A stretch of 64,000 bases of DNA from Haberlea rhodopensis. Taxonomy: Eukaryota > Streptophyta > Magnoliopsida > Lamiales > Gesneriaceae. Shown piece by piece: positions 1 to 12,422 of this stretch; within the stretch, counting starts at the first letter, position 1; the number at the start of each line of letters is the position of its first letter. The notes under the pieces were generated by a model. The model had not been told where the DNA came from and made no database searches. It was given only the letters and a program-made list of their open reading frames with translations. Made by a program: the position numbers and the translations under genes. Location: positions 6,386,001-6,450,000 of the forward strand of contig CAJQUN010000009.1 of assembly GCA_907163345.1 (NCBI GenBank). Reading direction: 5' to 3'.

Positions 1-469
1 TTACGAGCAAAGATAAATAATTAATTTAAAAAATTAAATAATCACAATCATAAATAAATTTTAATATCAAATCTGATGTACCAACATATAACCGACGCTA
101 AGAATGAAACAAAATTAACGTCTAAAATCATAATCTCAAATAACATGTCGAGTTTGTAGTATATCAAATTTCAATGATTATCGAATCAACTCCCAACTTT
201 GTAAGCTCTACAAAATACAAGAAATAATGATAAGATATAAGTTGATTATAAAAAAAATATTTTAAGAAAAGGATAGAAGTAATGATCGATACAATTTTGA
301 TACATTTCTCAAGCATCTCAATCTCACACAAATATTCATTCACACGTTTTGATTTTGTGTCCATTCAAAGCCAATATTGAGTTATAAATTAATGGTTGAA
401 CTATTTTCGTACATAAAAAACTCCCAGATGTATCTAAATTAGGATTACTTAATAATAATAATAGGCAGG
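1..469. other. AT-rich intergenic DNA, no gene seen
   Basis: I see no coding potential, RNA gene or recognisable repeat. Short ORFs here are AT-rich and lack any domain-like composition. Confidence 0.6.
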
Positions 470-650
470 GACCCGATCGGGTTTTGGGTAGGATTTTTCC
501 TACCCGAACCCGACCCGATAACAATAAATTCGGGTTCGAGTATTACCTGAACCTGATTTTTAAGAAAATTACCCGACCCTATCAGGTATTACGCGATAAT
601 ATCGGGTTGGATATTAGGTACCCGTACTCAAATTTCCACCCCTACTCATA
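470..650. repeat. Degenerate hAT-MITE-like fragment (cccgac/gggtcgg-rich)
   Basis: A GC-richer island in AT-rich DNA with repeated short motifs of the type acccgaacccgacccg and their complements. The right edge (tttccacccctact, about 633-646) reads as the TIR-like end common in plant hAT MITEs; no matching left end or 8-bp TSD is visible. I infer a truncated copy of the element class seen complete at 11893, 35953 and 49784. Confidence 0.45.
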
Positions 651-2040
651 TGTGCATGGCAAAGAGATGAAGACTTTAGCGTGTAACACGGCTTGCCTTT
701 GAATTGTCAATTTCTTTTGAGAATCTTCTTCTGTCGAAATAAAAAGGGATCACCGATATAATTAATTCCAGGGTTCCAATCAATATTCTTGCTCAGGTAT
801 ATCATCATATCATTTCTTTCACATCTTGGCCATATTATATGTTTAATTAATTAATTAATTATAATTATAATAATATCGAAGTGTTTTGAGTTTTTGTTTT
901 GTATGATTTTCTCATGAAATAAAAGTAGCGTAAGATTGAATATTTTGGGAAAGAAAATTTGATGTGAATAAGGACTAAAATATGTTACTTCAGGGTTTTA
1001 TTAGTGGGAATTACAATTTTAGTTCAAGTAGCTTGTTAATTTTTAGTTTCTAGTCCAAAATATATTCTAGGGTTTGTTTGATGATGTCCTTAAGGGTAGT
1101 GTCATTAAGGACATCATCACATGGAATCTTTTTTTTAGAAAAAAAAAGATTCCACGTGGATGGTGGATGATTCCCCTGAGAGCAGTGTCCTTCAGGGCAG
1201 GACCAATGTTTTCATATTCCAGATAGTTTATCAAGTTGGCCAAAGTGTCCTTTTCACACGAATTCTGACCTGGTGTCACTTCAACAATATTTTATGTCAC
1301 ATCAATAGTTTTGGATTCTAAATCAATAATTTTTGGCGCCATGTCAGCAACATAATGAAATATGACAAAAAACCAAAAATGCTCAACTTTGATTATTTAG
1401 ATAACCAAAATCCAAACTAGGCTAAGTTATATGACAGATTTGGCTATTTTTCCATTTGATTTTGAACATCTAATTGATCATTTTGAGTCTTAGAGGAATA
1501 ATTTTGCTTCTTTTGCAAATTTTTTTTTTTTTGCAGTGTCGACTCCAACATAGCATTCCGGTGAAAAAATAACTAAATATGCATAATAATGTCACCTTAA
1601 TTAAAAAAATTATATATAAAAAATTATTATTTTTCGTTTGACAAATCTATCATGCAACTTGGTCGGTATTTTTAATCATATATTCAACCACACATTAAAA
1701 ATACTTTTAAGGGGTTTTGTCGACACTTTTCTTCTTTTACTATTAATTGTCGAGTAAAAAGAGTCTTATTTTTAGCTTTACACGACATAAATTAACCAAA
1801 TTGGAAAGATTGGTGTACCAAGCATTACGAGTTTTCCATACATATTTTAGTAAAACTTGCTAAATAATTACTAGGTTTGAGATAAATGTTACAGTAATTA
1901 TTACATTCTCTATGAATATTTATAGAATCATTTTAATACTCCTGTTCTCAAATTTATTCAAACTGACAAATGCATACACTTTATTTTGAATTATATTATA
2001 ATATTCAATTGTTTTATATCCGAGTCAAATATTAAAATTC
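651..2040. other. AT-rich intergenic DNA with one perfect hairpin
   Basis: No gene is supported. The only notable structure is a 14-base perfect inverted repeat (1080-1093 and 1105-1118, 11-base loop). Confidence 0.5.
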
Positions 2041-2044
2041 CAAA

Positions 2045-2300
2045 CAGAAATTACAAAAATGGTCTCATATAATAGAAATGTTTGCAATAATAATCCCAAA
2101 TTTGTAGGACTTTTCAAATATATCCCCAAAGAAATTAATTTTTGACAAAAGTAGTTCACATAAATACTTTATATCAAATATAGTCCAACAGAAAATATTT
2201 TGTAACAGGTTTGTTCCCCAAACCCTTAACAAAATTTGGGACCATTTTTTTTTTTAAAAAAAACAAATATGTGTGAGACTATATTTGATATAAAATATAT
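2045..2300. repeat. Dispersed AT-rich repeat family, copy 1
   Basis: Shares an ordered series of phrases (ttacaaaaatggt, aacaaatata, actatatttg, tttaacaaaag) with stretches near 3812, 6644, 10850, 40180 and 41738. The unit contains short internal repeats of an actatatttgttaaaa type. No coding potential. It is probably a non-autonomous element or an old minisatellite-like repeat; boundaries are approximate. Confidence 0.45.
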
Positions 2301-3811
2301 GTTTAAATTAAAATGAACGTAATGTAATTTAATAAACAACTTACCCTATATTGCAAAAATAAACAAAGCAAGTTAATTATCAAGCCTAATTGAGTATTTT
2401 CCTTTAAATAAGGAATAAATTGATATGAGAGTATCTATCAAACAATAAAATAGTAGATACACTTTTATATTTGAATATAATTATTAAACAGTTTTTTTTT
2501 AAACAAACTTTTTCAAATAAATGCTACAATATAAGCTTAAAATTCATAATTTTCTAGCTCATGATTTCTCGCTAATTTTTTTTTAAAAAAATTCCAAACA
2601 ATCACCATTGTTTTTAGGAAAAAAACATTGTCATTTTGTCAAAAAAATATTCTTCTCGTAAAAATTATTTTAACTCAATTGTCCTTTTGCAATGATATTT
2701 CAAGCAGCTTTTTTCTCACAACTTATTTGAATTATTTCCTATTTTATGATTTTGGTCTCATAAGAATAACTTGTCTCAACACACAAATAACTTGTCTCAA
2801 CACACATACACACATACATATATATATTAAAACATATCTTTTAAATAAAAAAATAACCATTTTAGACTCATCATATTGAGCTGGCTCATAAATTAAACAC
2901 AAACTGGTCCATACAAATATTTTCCTTTATCTGTTGTATCATGACATTGTAGAGATTATTACATCATCGCATCAGGACCATAAACAAAACGAAAGTCGGA
3001 ATATATATATTCCTACCAATTGGTTTCAAGTATTTCGATGCTCGAAGTACATAGTTAAGATCTTCAAGAAGTTTGAACTTTTTTTTGAGCAACTATTACA
3101 ACTATTGGGGGTGGGGGACATGGACTCGAATACAAGATCTCTGAGTCACAATTACAACCGACGTCAGATGGAGCCCAAGCCATCCCCAACATTTGGACTT
3201 TTAAATATCAACATGTTAACTCTACTGCATCATCCATCCGCACAATATAGCTCAGATTAATAAAAACCAATCATTGACGAAAAAACAAAAAGTTTGATGA
3301 TGCATCGATTTAATCCAAGACAGATATTTTGACATTTTCTACTACCTTGTCAATTTATGGCGCATATCCTTGGAGAACAATACCAATATTTTTGTTCCCA
3401 AATAGAGCAAACTGTGCATTTTCATAATATTATCCAGAGTTTTCTCAGATCTTTTTTAATTGTATAGCCAATGAATGTGACAATAGTTCCTTAAACCGAA
3501 CGAAACCTAAATCATTTTTATATCGTACAGTTGTCGGTAGTTAATTTTTTTTAAAAAAAAAAGTGTAATTGAGGTCATTGTTTGATATTTGTTTGACATG
3601 ATTTACAATAATTTCAATGGATAAATTTAGTTCAAAATCACCACCACCATTGCCAATAATTATGGAGAGAGTTGATTTTTGAGGAATTACTTTTTGAATT
3701 TAGATAACATAAGATTTATATAGTGAAGATTGTGGATGTGGATGGTTGCAAACACAGGAGAATACATATTTTCTGAAGCCTGGTTTCACATGTAACAAAT
3801 GCAATTTGCAG
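2301..3811. other. AT-rich intergenic DNA, no gene seen
   Basis: A 108-codon open frame at 2934-3260 has no recognisable domain, no plausible promoter and an A/T-driven composition. I do not call a gene here. Confidence 0.5.
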
Positions 3812-4145
3812 AGTTAATTACAAAAATGGTATCAATAAATAGTGCATTTTGTAATAATACTTTCAAATTTTTAGAATTGAACAAATATAATCCTATATAA
3901 ATTATTTTTTTAATAAAAATTGTACCATATTATTTTTCCATTAAAAATATATATAGAACATACATGTTTCGTGCACATGGGGACATATGCACATTATTTT
4001 AAAATGAAAAAGTCATTTTGAGGCCATTTTTGTTAAAAAAAAAATAATTTATATGTGACTATATTTGTTAAAATAATTCCAGTGGGATCGCTTTTGTTAA
4101 AAAAAAATCTATGAGATATATTTGTCTAATTCTAAAAAATTGGAC
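3812..4145. repeat. Dispersed AT-rich repeat family, copy 2
   Basis: Same phrase order as copy 1: a ttacaaaaatggt start, then aattgaacaaatata, tttttttaataaaaat and tgactatatttgttaaaa. Boundaries are approximate. Confidence 0.45.
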
Positions 4146-4239
4146 TGCTTTTTTAAAATTAGTATTTAATGAGACAGATTTTTTTTTTTTTTTTTTTAAC
4201 TTATGCAAATTTGTACGTAACATGTTAGAAAAAATTAAA

Positions 4240-4743
4240 ATGTTGCTCAATGGGGAAAACAAAAGTGGAAGATCCGGATGTAATTGATAGTCAACAGAGG
4301 CGGGTGAACGTGCGTTGATAGTGAATGGATTTCTCGGACATGTCTGGAGCCAATCATACCACAATCAAGAGCAGATCGTGTTCTTGATTCAACGTGCATT
4401 AAATGCTGGAGTTTGCACTATAAATATCAGTCCGGGATCACGTTCAGAATGGTGAAGATCTCTTGTGAAAAAAGCACGAGAAGAACATAAATTTCATTTT
4501 GTTCGGTCTTCACCTCAATCAAGAGGAAAAACAACCTGATTTTGTTGTTTTTATTTTGTTGCTTAAATATTGCACTGAAACACTGTAAAGCATATTTACT
4601 CCTAGTAAACTTTTTATATTGGATTAGCTAATGTGGTTTTTTCCTTAATTTTGTGGAGTTTTTAACGTAAAACATTGTAATGTCTTCTATTTATTTTCTA
4701 TTACACACACTTTACCATTCATCGAATACGTTGGATCGCGTCA
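4240..4743 (+). mobile_element. Relict LTR related to the solo LTR at 15109
   Basis: The stretch follows the LTR at 15109-15706 in order: a gtgcgttga...gtggattt..cgg.ca block, then the TATA-like ctataaatat near 4420, a poly-pyrimidine region, a tttaccat..atcga block and a final ggatcgcgtca ending in CA. Divergence is high and the left edge is unclear; I see no TSD. No internal coding region is attached. I infer an old solo LTR or LTR fragment. Confidence 0.5.
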
Positions 4744-6643
4744 TGGTGGAATATGAAAAACAATTTATCCACATCATATATTTTTTACTCTTAAAAATTT
4801 CTAAAAGATTATTTAATAATGGTGGTGATTGATTTGGTTGTAGAATATAATTCACTACTATATTGCTCTTACAAATAATTTGTTGAACCAATATGTTTTT
4901 TATCTACTTTCTTTTTGGTGGTTAGTAAGGACGAAGTTTTTTTTTTTTGTGAAGAAAGAAAGATGAGATGAAGAAAAATTATTATGTTTACATTTGATTT
5001 TTTCTTTTTAAAAAAAAGGATATAATGATAATTTATCATTTAACATAATAATAATTATTCCAATTCGAATCAATTGTATTAAATATGATATTATACTATT
5101 TCTAATCATATTATAATTTCAATGATTATATATATATATTTCATAATTATGTTATATCATTCCCGTATCTGTCATGTTTCTTCTTATATTGGTCATGGAA
5201 GTGACATATATATTAATTAAATAAAAATAACATAATTTATGTATGGTATAATGATTCTGTTATATTGGTAAATGTAATAACATGGGAAGCACTCATTACA
5301 AGTCAAAGAAAAAGTTGGTGTGACAAGAAAGAAGACAATCATCTTATCACAGTTCAACTCAGTCAAACATAGGAATATTTGCTAATCTTTTTGAAAGATT
5401 GTGATTCAGTATGGATTAACTTTTAATCTCATATTTGATTATTTTTAGAAAATAAATTTATCCCATCATATTTATCATATTTTATAATATTTTTATTTTT
5501 TTAAAATTTAAACTTTCCCCCAAAAATTTCAATTTATTTCATATAACTTAATTCAAAAAATTTAAAATCCCTTCCGAATTTCAAATTCTCACCAAAATTC
5601 GAAATTCAAATTTTCGAGGATATTAGTCATTATACCAAACAATAAAATTAACTTATTCTCCAACCAAATAATATATACTTATCATACTATATTATTTATC
5701 ATCATCTTATAATTTTAATCATTTATCTCATTCATATCTAAGAATATCATTATAAATTTATATATATGTTAAAGTGAATAAATTAATAATAAATGAGTGC
5801 ATGCAAAAAAAGGTTGGGTCAAACACACCAAAGTTTGAGGTGAAATGACATCATGTATTTGGAAAAAAGTCGAATCATCATTTCAGAATAAAAATAAAGT
5901 GTATATTTCATGAAAAAGCTTGATTCAAGTCAATTGTGGGTTGTTGGAGTAATAATTATTTCGGCATAGAAAAAATCAAAATATGATATTTAAAGTGTGA
6001 TAAGGTTTAAAAAAGATACTAAAATATTATCATAAGTTATATTTTTTAGATAAAATGATAAATACTTGATTTGATTATACAGTTGATAACAAAACTTAGA
6101 TTACGTGTTTATTATCATAAATATAAAAGAAATTTGTTACTCAATCGTGAGTTAGTTTACATAGTATTTGTTTGGAAAAAGAATATTTTTCTTTATATTC
6201 TTTCCAAATTAAAATTTATGAGAAAACTTTTATTACAATAATGTGAAAACAACATTACATCATAATCGAAATAAAGCAACCTCACTAAATTAATACTAAT
6301 TAAATGAGAACATATTAAGTATGATTAGAATCCAAGCACGTAAAGAACTGAAAGTAAAATACCTACCGCAACTAATAAATCGACATAATCGCTATCTTAA
6401 TCTGATAATTAGTCTTTGGTTATGAATATCAAAAATCTTGAAATTTCCTTTTTATCCGATAGAGCACTACATGCATATAGCCACAACTTCACGTGGTGCA
6501 GTGACATAAATTTCTCTCAATAAAGAATAAAAAACGAGTTAAAATCTACGATAAAACAAACCCCGTCTTCCCAAAGTATGTATCGAAGAAAAAAAAATGC
6601 ACATATTTGAAACCCTCCGAGACACTTGGTGAATTCCGAAAAT
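4744..6643. other. AT-rich intergenic DNA, no gene seen
   Basis: Very AT-rich, with poly-A/T tracts and short (TA)n runs. It may contain old MITEs but I cannot define ends. Confidence 0.5.
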
Positions 6644-6905
6644 TGTCCCATGAAATATAGAGATCGGCAATAATAGCTCCAAATTTTTAGGATTGAACAA
6701 ATATAATCTCACAGAAATATTTTTTTAACAAAAGTCTCGAGACCCGTTTCTATTAAAAAGAATTAGATTTCGGTTCCAATTTTGCTAAAAGTAATTTACG
6801 TTGGACTATATTTGTTAAAAACATTTATGTGTGACTAGTTTTGCTTAAAATTATTTAGGATAATATTTGTTTAGTTCTAAAATATTGCACTATTGCAAAT
6901 AGTCA
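6644..6905. repeat. Dispersed AT-rich repeat family, copy 3
   Basis: Contains the family phrases aaatttttaggattgaacaa, ttttttaacaaaagtc and ggactatatttgttaaaa in the same order as copies 1 and 2. Edges are approximate. Confidence 0.45.
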
Positions 6906-7559
6906 TATTCTACGATAACATTTTTTTATAATTTTCTTAATTTATATTATATTTCATGTTTACTATAAGTAAAGATTTTGTATTTAAATAAGCTTCCAAC
7001 TTCATTCAAATATTAATAAAATTTAACTCGGGGATAAACTTGACCTTCCATCCATATTAGTATCGTAAATTTTCATATAAATTTGAAGTTTTGCTTGATG
7101 ATGAATTTTCAAGATCAATTGATGTATAATTAATTGACTCTGTTAATCATATAAAAATACGAATGAAAAAATAAATGATTAAAAATAATATAAACATGTA
7201 CATTTAATGGTTACACTTGTTATATAAAATGATTTCGTGAGGTCGAACATGTCCTGCTTCGCCCTATGACACTAACCTTATCGTCCATATATTTTATTTT
7301 AGCGGGAAAAAAGGTGCTCAGATGCGCTTACAGTCTTATTACTACAGAATAAAGTTACCCAAAAAAAACCCAAATTATTATTATGTTTTGTGCTAACACA
7401 TGGATAGGTCGACACGTACATCACTCTAACTTTATTAAGGGCAAAGAAATGTCAACTTCTATCAAACTAACAATATTAATGGCACTATATTTTATAACAT
7501 TTGGATGTACAACATTTGACTTAACAAATATTTTTATTTAGTTTTCTAATTTTTAGATT
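6906..7559. other. AT-rich intergenic DNA, no gene seen
   Basis: No coding or structural feature that I can support. Confidence 0.5.
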
Positions 7560-7790
7560 GGGATAGAATTGAGGGGTTAGTGTGATGATAGGCATCAACA
7601 TCAATGAAGTCGGGCAGTTCACCATTGCTCTTGGGCAGACGAGCTTCGTCTTCTAGGGCAACTAGAGGAGCCTTTCAGGCAACCTGGGAAACAATTCATC
7701 ATCGAGTACAAAGTCTTGCCCCTGTCTCAAACTCGTGTACCTGGAGTTGAGGGGGTCAGCTGCCCAAGTTCGAATCTCTGGTTCTTTTTT
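7560..7790 (+). repeat. Possible SINE-like segment with a B-box-like motif
   Basis: A sharply GC-richer block bounded by AT-rich DNA. Near its right end lies gttcgaatctc, a good match to the tRNA-type pol III B box (GWTCRANNC), followed by a T-rich stretch. No clear A box in the right place and no TSD were found, so this is a weak call; a fragment of an LTR element is equally possible. Confidence 0.25.
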
Positions 7791-8969
7791 TATTACTTTC
7801 ATTCATAAATATTCGCAACAAATTTTTATTTCTTAATATGAAAAAGCTTCCTTACACAATCCGCAATAGCATTTAATAGTGTAATAATTTACAAACAGTG
7901 GACAAATACAAAATATCAATAAATTACAAAAAATCCAAAAATCAAGCAAGTTCATTTCTCGAAATAATTATATTGTAATTATTTACATAATGATTTTTAC
8001 CTACAATATTTAAACTCGTATATTTATCATGAACTTTTTGTTTAATATTTATGTAATTAACTTTTACCCCATTCAAATTCCTAGATTCGCTCCTGCATCA
8101 TGCCCACCTTAAAAAAATCGTCATGGGCACCGAGTAAATATGAAGTAGACTTTCTTTACACAAATTGTATCCTATTACGTATATAGCAAGTGATAAACAT
8201 TCATTTATCAAGGAAAAAATATAATTTTGATCATGTAATTTGTCTATTTTTTTTTTAGCTTCAATTTAAAATTTTAGCCGTCATTGTTTTCAATTTTAGT
8301 CATTTTTCACCAGAGTGTTGACATAACGTTGAATATATCAGTAATATCTTGTATCATATCATCAATTTCCTGCACCATGTCATCTGTTTCGGTACCTCGT
8401 CAGCACTCCTGTGAATTTCCACTTGTGTTGATTTTTTATGTGACTAATGAATGTGAGGACACCTACACCTTACATATATATAAAAGCATATTCCCGCCTT
8501 GCAGAAAAAAGGAAGAGGAAGGGTGAGTAGACGTCTGTTGAATTTGATATTATCATTATCCATGTGATACAAAAAAGCTTTGACATTAAATCAAATAAAT
8601 AATTACGGGTTGGCTCCTTTTAAGCCTCGTTATGTACATTCATTTACGGAAAGTGATTAAGCAGGCCGACACTAACTCATAATTATACTTTTGAATGTAA
8701 GATTTATTGATCAAATTTGAGTTAAACATGTTTTTAAGAAACACTAATCAGAACAACCTAAAATTCTCAGCTGAGGATCTTATCTTAGATACTAATTATG
8801 ACCCTTTGGAGATTAAACCAAACATAATAGCAAAATCCATCTCTTAGACGCCATTAATAACACACCCCACCCCCCCCCCGAGCCTAGACATGGGTCATGC
8901 TTAGGGATGTCATAGCCAGAATAATCGACCAAATTTCGACTTAGTGGCTCTCTCCCAATGAATCTGTTA
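7791..8969. other. AT-rich intergenic DNA, no gene seen
   Basis: Includes a short poly-C run near 8869. An 80-codon open frame at 8284-8526 has no supporting signal. Confidence 0.5.
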
Positions 8970-9300
8970 AAGAAATATGACTAAGCAAATGCTTTTTTCA
9001 AACTGCTTATCAGCTTTTCAGATAAAAAAATAGATTTTGAGTGTTTCATTTACTTGCTTCTGTTATTGCCTATCTAAAAATAAGCAGAAAAAATAAGAAG
9101 CTGAGAAGCATGTAATGACAAGCTTTTGACCGCTTTAAGTTGTTTGGTGGCAGTTTTGTAATTCATTGAAGTTTATTAAGCTGTTTTTTTATATTTTAAT
9201 AGCAAACACTCAATGCTTTTACTTAATAACAACTTTTTTCAACTTTAAGCAAAAGCAACATAAAAGTGTTTTGAATAAGCAATTGCAAACACATAACACA
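8970..9300. mobile_element. MITE, copy 1 of an adjacent pair
   Basis: About 330 bp, ending in ttgaataagcaattgcaaac. It matches the neighbouring segment at 9303-9640 along its whole length (shared ttgcttctgttattgc, ctttaagcaaaagcaacat, ttgaataagcaattgcaaac). No coding potential. The termini resemble an inverted pair (gcaaatgctt / aagcaattgc). Superfamily is not certain. Confidence 0.55.
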
Positions 9301-9302
9301 CC

Positions 9303-9640
9303 CTAAGTATGTGTTTGCAAATACTTCTCAAAAGTACTTATCTGATTTTCAAATAAACAAAAAAAAAACAGATTTTTTATGTTTGATTTCCTTGCTTCTG
9401 TTATTGCTTCTCTAAAAAAACAAGTGAAGTAGAGATGCAAGTCATTGATATGTTTTTGACTACTTTAGGTTGAGCAGTTGCAATTTTGCAATTAGTTCAA
9501 GCTCATTAAACTGCTTTTTTTATTAAAAAAAAGTAATAACAAAACTCAATGTTTTTTGTTTAAAAGCAACTTTTTTTTCAACTTTAAGCAAAAGCAACAT
9601 AAGTGCTTTGAATAAGCAATTGCAAACACACCCCAAATAT
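9303..9640. mobile_element. MITE, copy 2 of an adjacent pair
   Basis: Starts aagtatgtgtttgcaaat and ends aagcaattgcaaacacaccc; the ends are roughly complementary (gtgtttgcaa / ttgcaaacac), as expected of terminal inverted repeats. Same orientation as copy 1 and separated from it by a few bases, so either an insertion beside a relative or a tandem duplication. Confidence 0.55.
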
Positions 9641-10463
9641 AATTTAAGTATCAAAACTTATATACTTTCTTTCTTAAGATTGTATATACAACTTGAGAAA
9701 GTTTAGATTCGTAAAAAACCCTTGCATTCTAATCCAAAACACCAACTCCAATGAGTTTGTTCGTGATTGTTCGACAATACAGAAGGCCAAGAAAAAGAAA
9801 CCAATAAAAGGAAAAAAAAAAAAAAAAGTACAACCAACCCTAACTAGTTTGCACTCAACTAATCCTTAGTTGGCCCCCTCTTTGTCTCCCCTATTGTTTC
9901 TTTACAATAAAAAAACTTATCACACATGTCAAGTAGGGTTGAGAATCTCCATGGATTGAGCTTGAAACCCTTTGTTTACATACTTCTTTTATACATAAAG
10001 CCAACACAAAAGTTCAAATTCTCCAATATATATTGATTCACACTACATGACATACGAGAAACTAATACAAAGAAAAGACACCCTTTTAACAAAATGTTAT
10101 ATGGGATTCACAATAAAGTCAAGAAGCACTTCATATGCCCTATAAAAACAACTATTTAAGGACATGGATCCATCTTTATAAACTAAATTATTTTAGGGTT
10201 TTTGCATGTGACAAGTATTTTATGCAAATATTTTATTGTTGAAATATAAACAAATTGTGGCAAAATTATTATTTTTTGTGTCCAATCTACATCGAGGAAT
10301 ATATGGTTTACATGTACGTTAAAAAAAAAACGGTATACAAGTTAGCAATTTTTATTCCTAAGTATCATCAACTATGCATATTTCTATTCTTAATTTGCTT
10401 GCCATTTTGTTTGTTTTTGTTTGTCGATTTTGGGTGTAACCGTGTGATTCCCAATTAAATATT
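9641..10463. other. AT-rich intergenic DNA, no gene seen
   Basis: Poly-A near 9809-9827 and scattered AT-rich sequence. Nothing I can assign. Confidence 0.5.
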
Positions 10464-10472
10464 CATTTTATA

Positions 10473-10702
10473 GCCCCCAACGGAGTGTTCGAGTTGGTGG
10501 AGCAGGGTGAGTTTGAGACCGTAAGATCATGAGCTCGATTCATCCTGCAAACATTTTCTCGATCTGAACCTGTCGTATAAGGCTTGTCTAGTGTGGTTTA
10601 CCTGGTTGACGTGGTTTATAGACTACTGCATCAACCTGAAATTTACCCAATGTACACCCATAAAAAAAGACTGCAAGTTCTCTCGTCGTAAAAAAATATC
10701 TG
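10473..10702 (+). mobile_element. SINE (tRNA-derived) with 9-bp target-site duplications
   Basis: A 230 bp GC-richer insertion with pol III promoter-like boxes: an A-box-like gagttggtggagcag near 10491 and a B-box-like gagctcgattcatcc near 10530. It ends in an A-rich tail (gtaaaaaaatatctg). It is flanked by matching 9-bp direct repeats, cattttata at 10464-10472 and 10703-10711. Boxes, tail and long TSDs together identify a SINE mobilised by LINE machinery. I do not assign a named plant SINE family. Confidence 0.75.
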
Positions 10703-10849
10703 CATTTTATAATAGCTATGTTACATATTAGGTATGAAATTCCTATGTTAACTACTATGGGTTTTAAAACACGTCTATTTTCTTTTCCAAAGTACTTCTC
10801 CCACTCATTAATTATTTTTCGTATAAATTTGAAAAATAATCTAAGAAAA

Positions 10850-11135
10850 TAAGAGTATTTATAATATTAGTTCTAAATTTTTAATACTAATTAAATATAG
10901 GTTTATATAAATTATTTGTAATAAACATAAGTTCTAATCTTTTGTTTTTAATATAAGTCTCAAACTTTTGTTTTTAATAAATGGTCACAAAGTCTCATAT
11001 TCAGTGATTACTTATGTTAAATATCAATTTCTGTGAGATTAAATATATTAAAAACATTATGTGAGACTATTTTTTATTAAAAAATAATTTATGTAAGACT
11101 ATATCTGGTTAATCCTAAAAATTTAGTAGTAGTTT
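10850..11135. repeat. Dispersed AT-rich repeat family, copy 4
   Basis: Carries the family's internal repeats several times (tatgtgagactatttttt, tatgtaagactatatctgg, attaaatatagg). More internally repetitive than the other copies. Boundaries are approximate. Confidence 0.4.
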
Positions 11136-11884
11136 TGGGAAAGTTCATAATTGATTATGAGATCAAATTGAAATTTACCCATATTTGTATACAAAATTAC
11201 TGAACCCATCAAATACAGATTCAAACATAAATTTTATAGTGACAAAAACTATTCCAAAATTATTTCACTTTAATATATATATATATTCATATCTTTTTTC
11301 TTGATTTTTTACAAATTTTATGTGTAGCCAATTTTTTGCAGAAACTCTTCAATATTATATCCATAGATAGCTTCCAATGATATATTAGACTAATTTTATA
11401 AGGATTTTTCAAAAATATAGTTTATAATTTTATAAATATATAGTTTGAACATTCCAAACATATATTTTCTTGATATTCATTTATTTATATAAAAACAAAA
11501 CAATAGTTTTATATAATATAGCAAAGGCTGCAAACTCTGAGGAGGAAAATGGTAAGCGAAAAAGGATAAAGGGAAGGGAGAGGCTTTATTAAAAATGGTA
11601 ACAATACGTTTTATTTAAAATATTGATAATTTGGAAAAATATTTTTATCGTGTAGAGTGTTGGAAGGAAGAAGAGTGGGAATCCTGTTGTCAGGTGCAGA
11701 TATATGCTAATAATGCTACTTCAATTTCCCATCCCACTCTCCCATACATACATATATATGTGAGCTACTCTCTGAATCGTGTATCCCTACTGCTCCCTCA
11801 CCAACCCCCCTACCCTGCCCCACCTCCCCAACCCACAAACACACACAACAAGTGTGTTCTGTGTGTGTTTTATGGATATTGTGT
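11136..11884. other. Intergenic DNA with AT and CA/C-rich tracts, no gene called
   Basis: An open frame at 11631-11972 is built from C-rich and (CA)-rich low-complexity DNA and runs into the MITE at 11893. I see no gene. Confidence 0.5.
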
Positions 11885-11892
11885 ATTTCAAC

Positions 11893-12422
11893 TAGAGCTG
11901 CTTAACGGGTCGATCCGAATCGGAATCGTCCGATTCGGATCCGCTAATTTTGGAATCGATCCAATCCGGTAAGGAACCGGATCGGATCCGACTCCGAGTT
12001 GGATCGGTTCGAACTCGGAACCTATTTTTCTAAATTATTATTTTTTTTTTTCAAAAAATCAAGGGAAATTGTTGCTTGGAGGATTCGAACATACGACCAT
12101 CGACTTCTACTCTACAACTCTAACCAATCGAGATAATGAGTATTTGTGTTTGTAAACTAACTTCAAATATATTTATCTAAATTTTAAAAAAAAAATTAAT
12201 ATTTTAAAATAACGGATCAGGTTCCGGTTCAGTCCGGAACCGGATCCATTTAGTCCGGAATTGGTAAGATACCGGTACAGCAACGGTAGAACCGATCCGC
12301 ACCGGTATATTACCGGTTCAAGACCGGCTCGGAACCGGTTAGCCCGATTCCGGTTCCGAACCGGGCTAACAAGTTCGATTTTGGGCTGGGTCCGGGTTGA
12401 CCCGGCCCGTTAAGCAACCCTA
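11893..12422. mobile_element. hAT-type MITE with perfect 8-bp TSDs and an internal tRNA-like module
   Basis: A 530 bp element flanked by perfect 8-bp direct repeats, atttcaac at 11885-11892 and 12423-12430. Termini are inverted repeats: the left end tagagctgcttaacggg pairs with the right end cccgttaagcaacccta. The interior is dense in ccggaaccgg/ccggatcc-type motifs. 8-bp TSDs and short TIRs are the hallmark of hAT transposons; no transposase is present, so the element is non-autonomous. Around 12068-12133, antisense, lies a tRNA-like block described separately. Confidence 0.85.
12068..12133 (-). repeat. tRNA-like sequence inside the hAT MITE
   Basis: On the minus strand the block reads as a D-arm/A-box-like tctcgattggttagagt, a central anticodon-arm-like part, and a T-arm/B-box gttcgaatcc. 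The spacing is close to that of a tRNA gene, but I cannot draw a paired acceptor stem. It is best read as a tRNA pseudogene or SINE head captured by the MITE, not as a working tRNA. Confidence 0.5.

Noticed and set aside
2934..3260. 108-codon open frame
   Set aside because: No domain, start context or promoter; AT-rich intergenic neighbourhood.
11631..11972. 113-codon open frame
   Set aside because: Composed of C-rich and CA-repeat low-complexity DNA and runs into a MITE with defined TSDs.
12068..12133. Functional tRNA gene
   Set aside because: A- and B-box-like parts are visible, but no acceptor stem pairing and it sits inside a MITE; kept only as a tRNA-like module.
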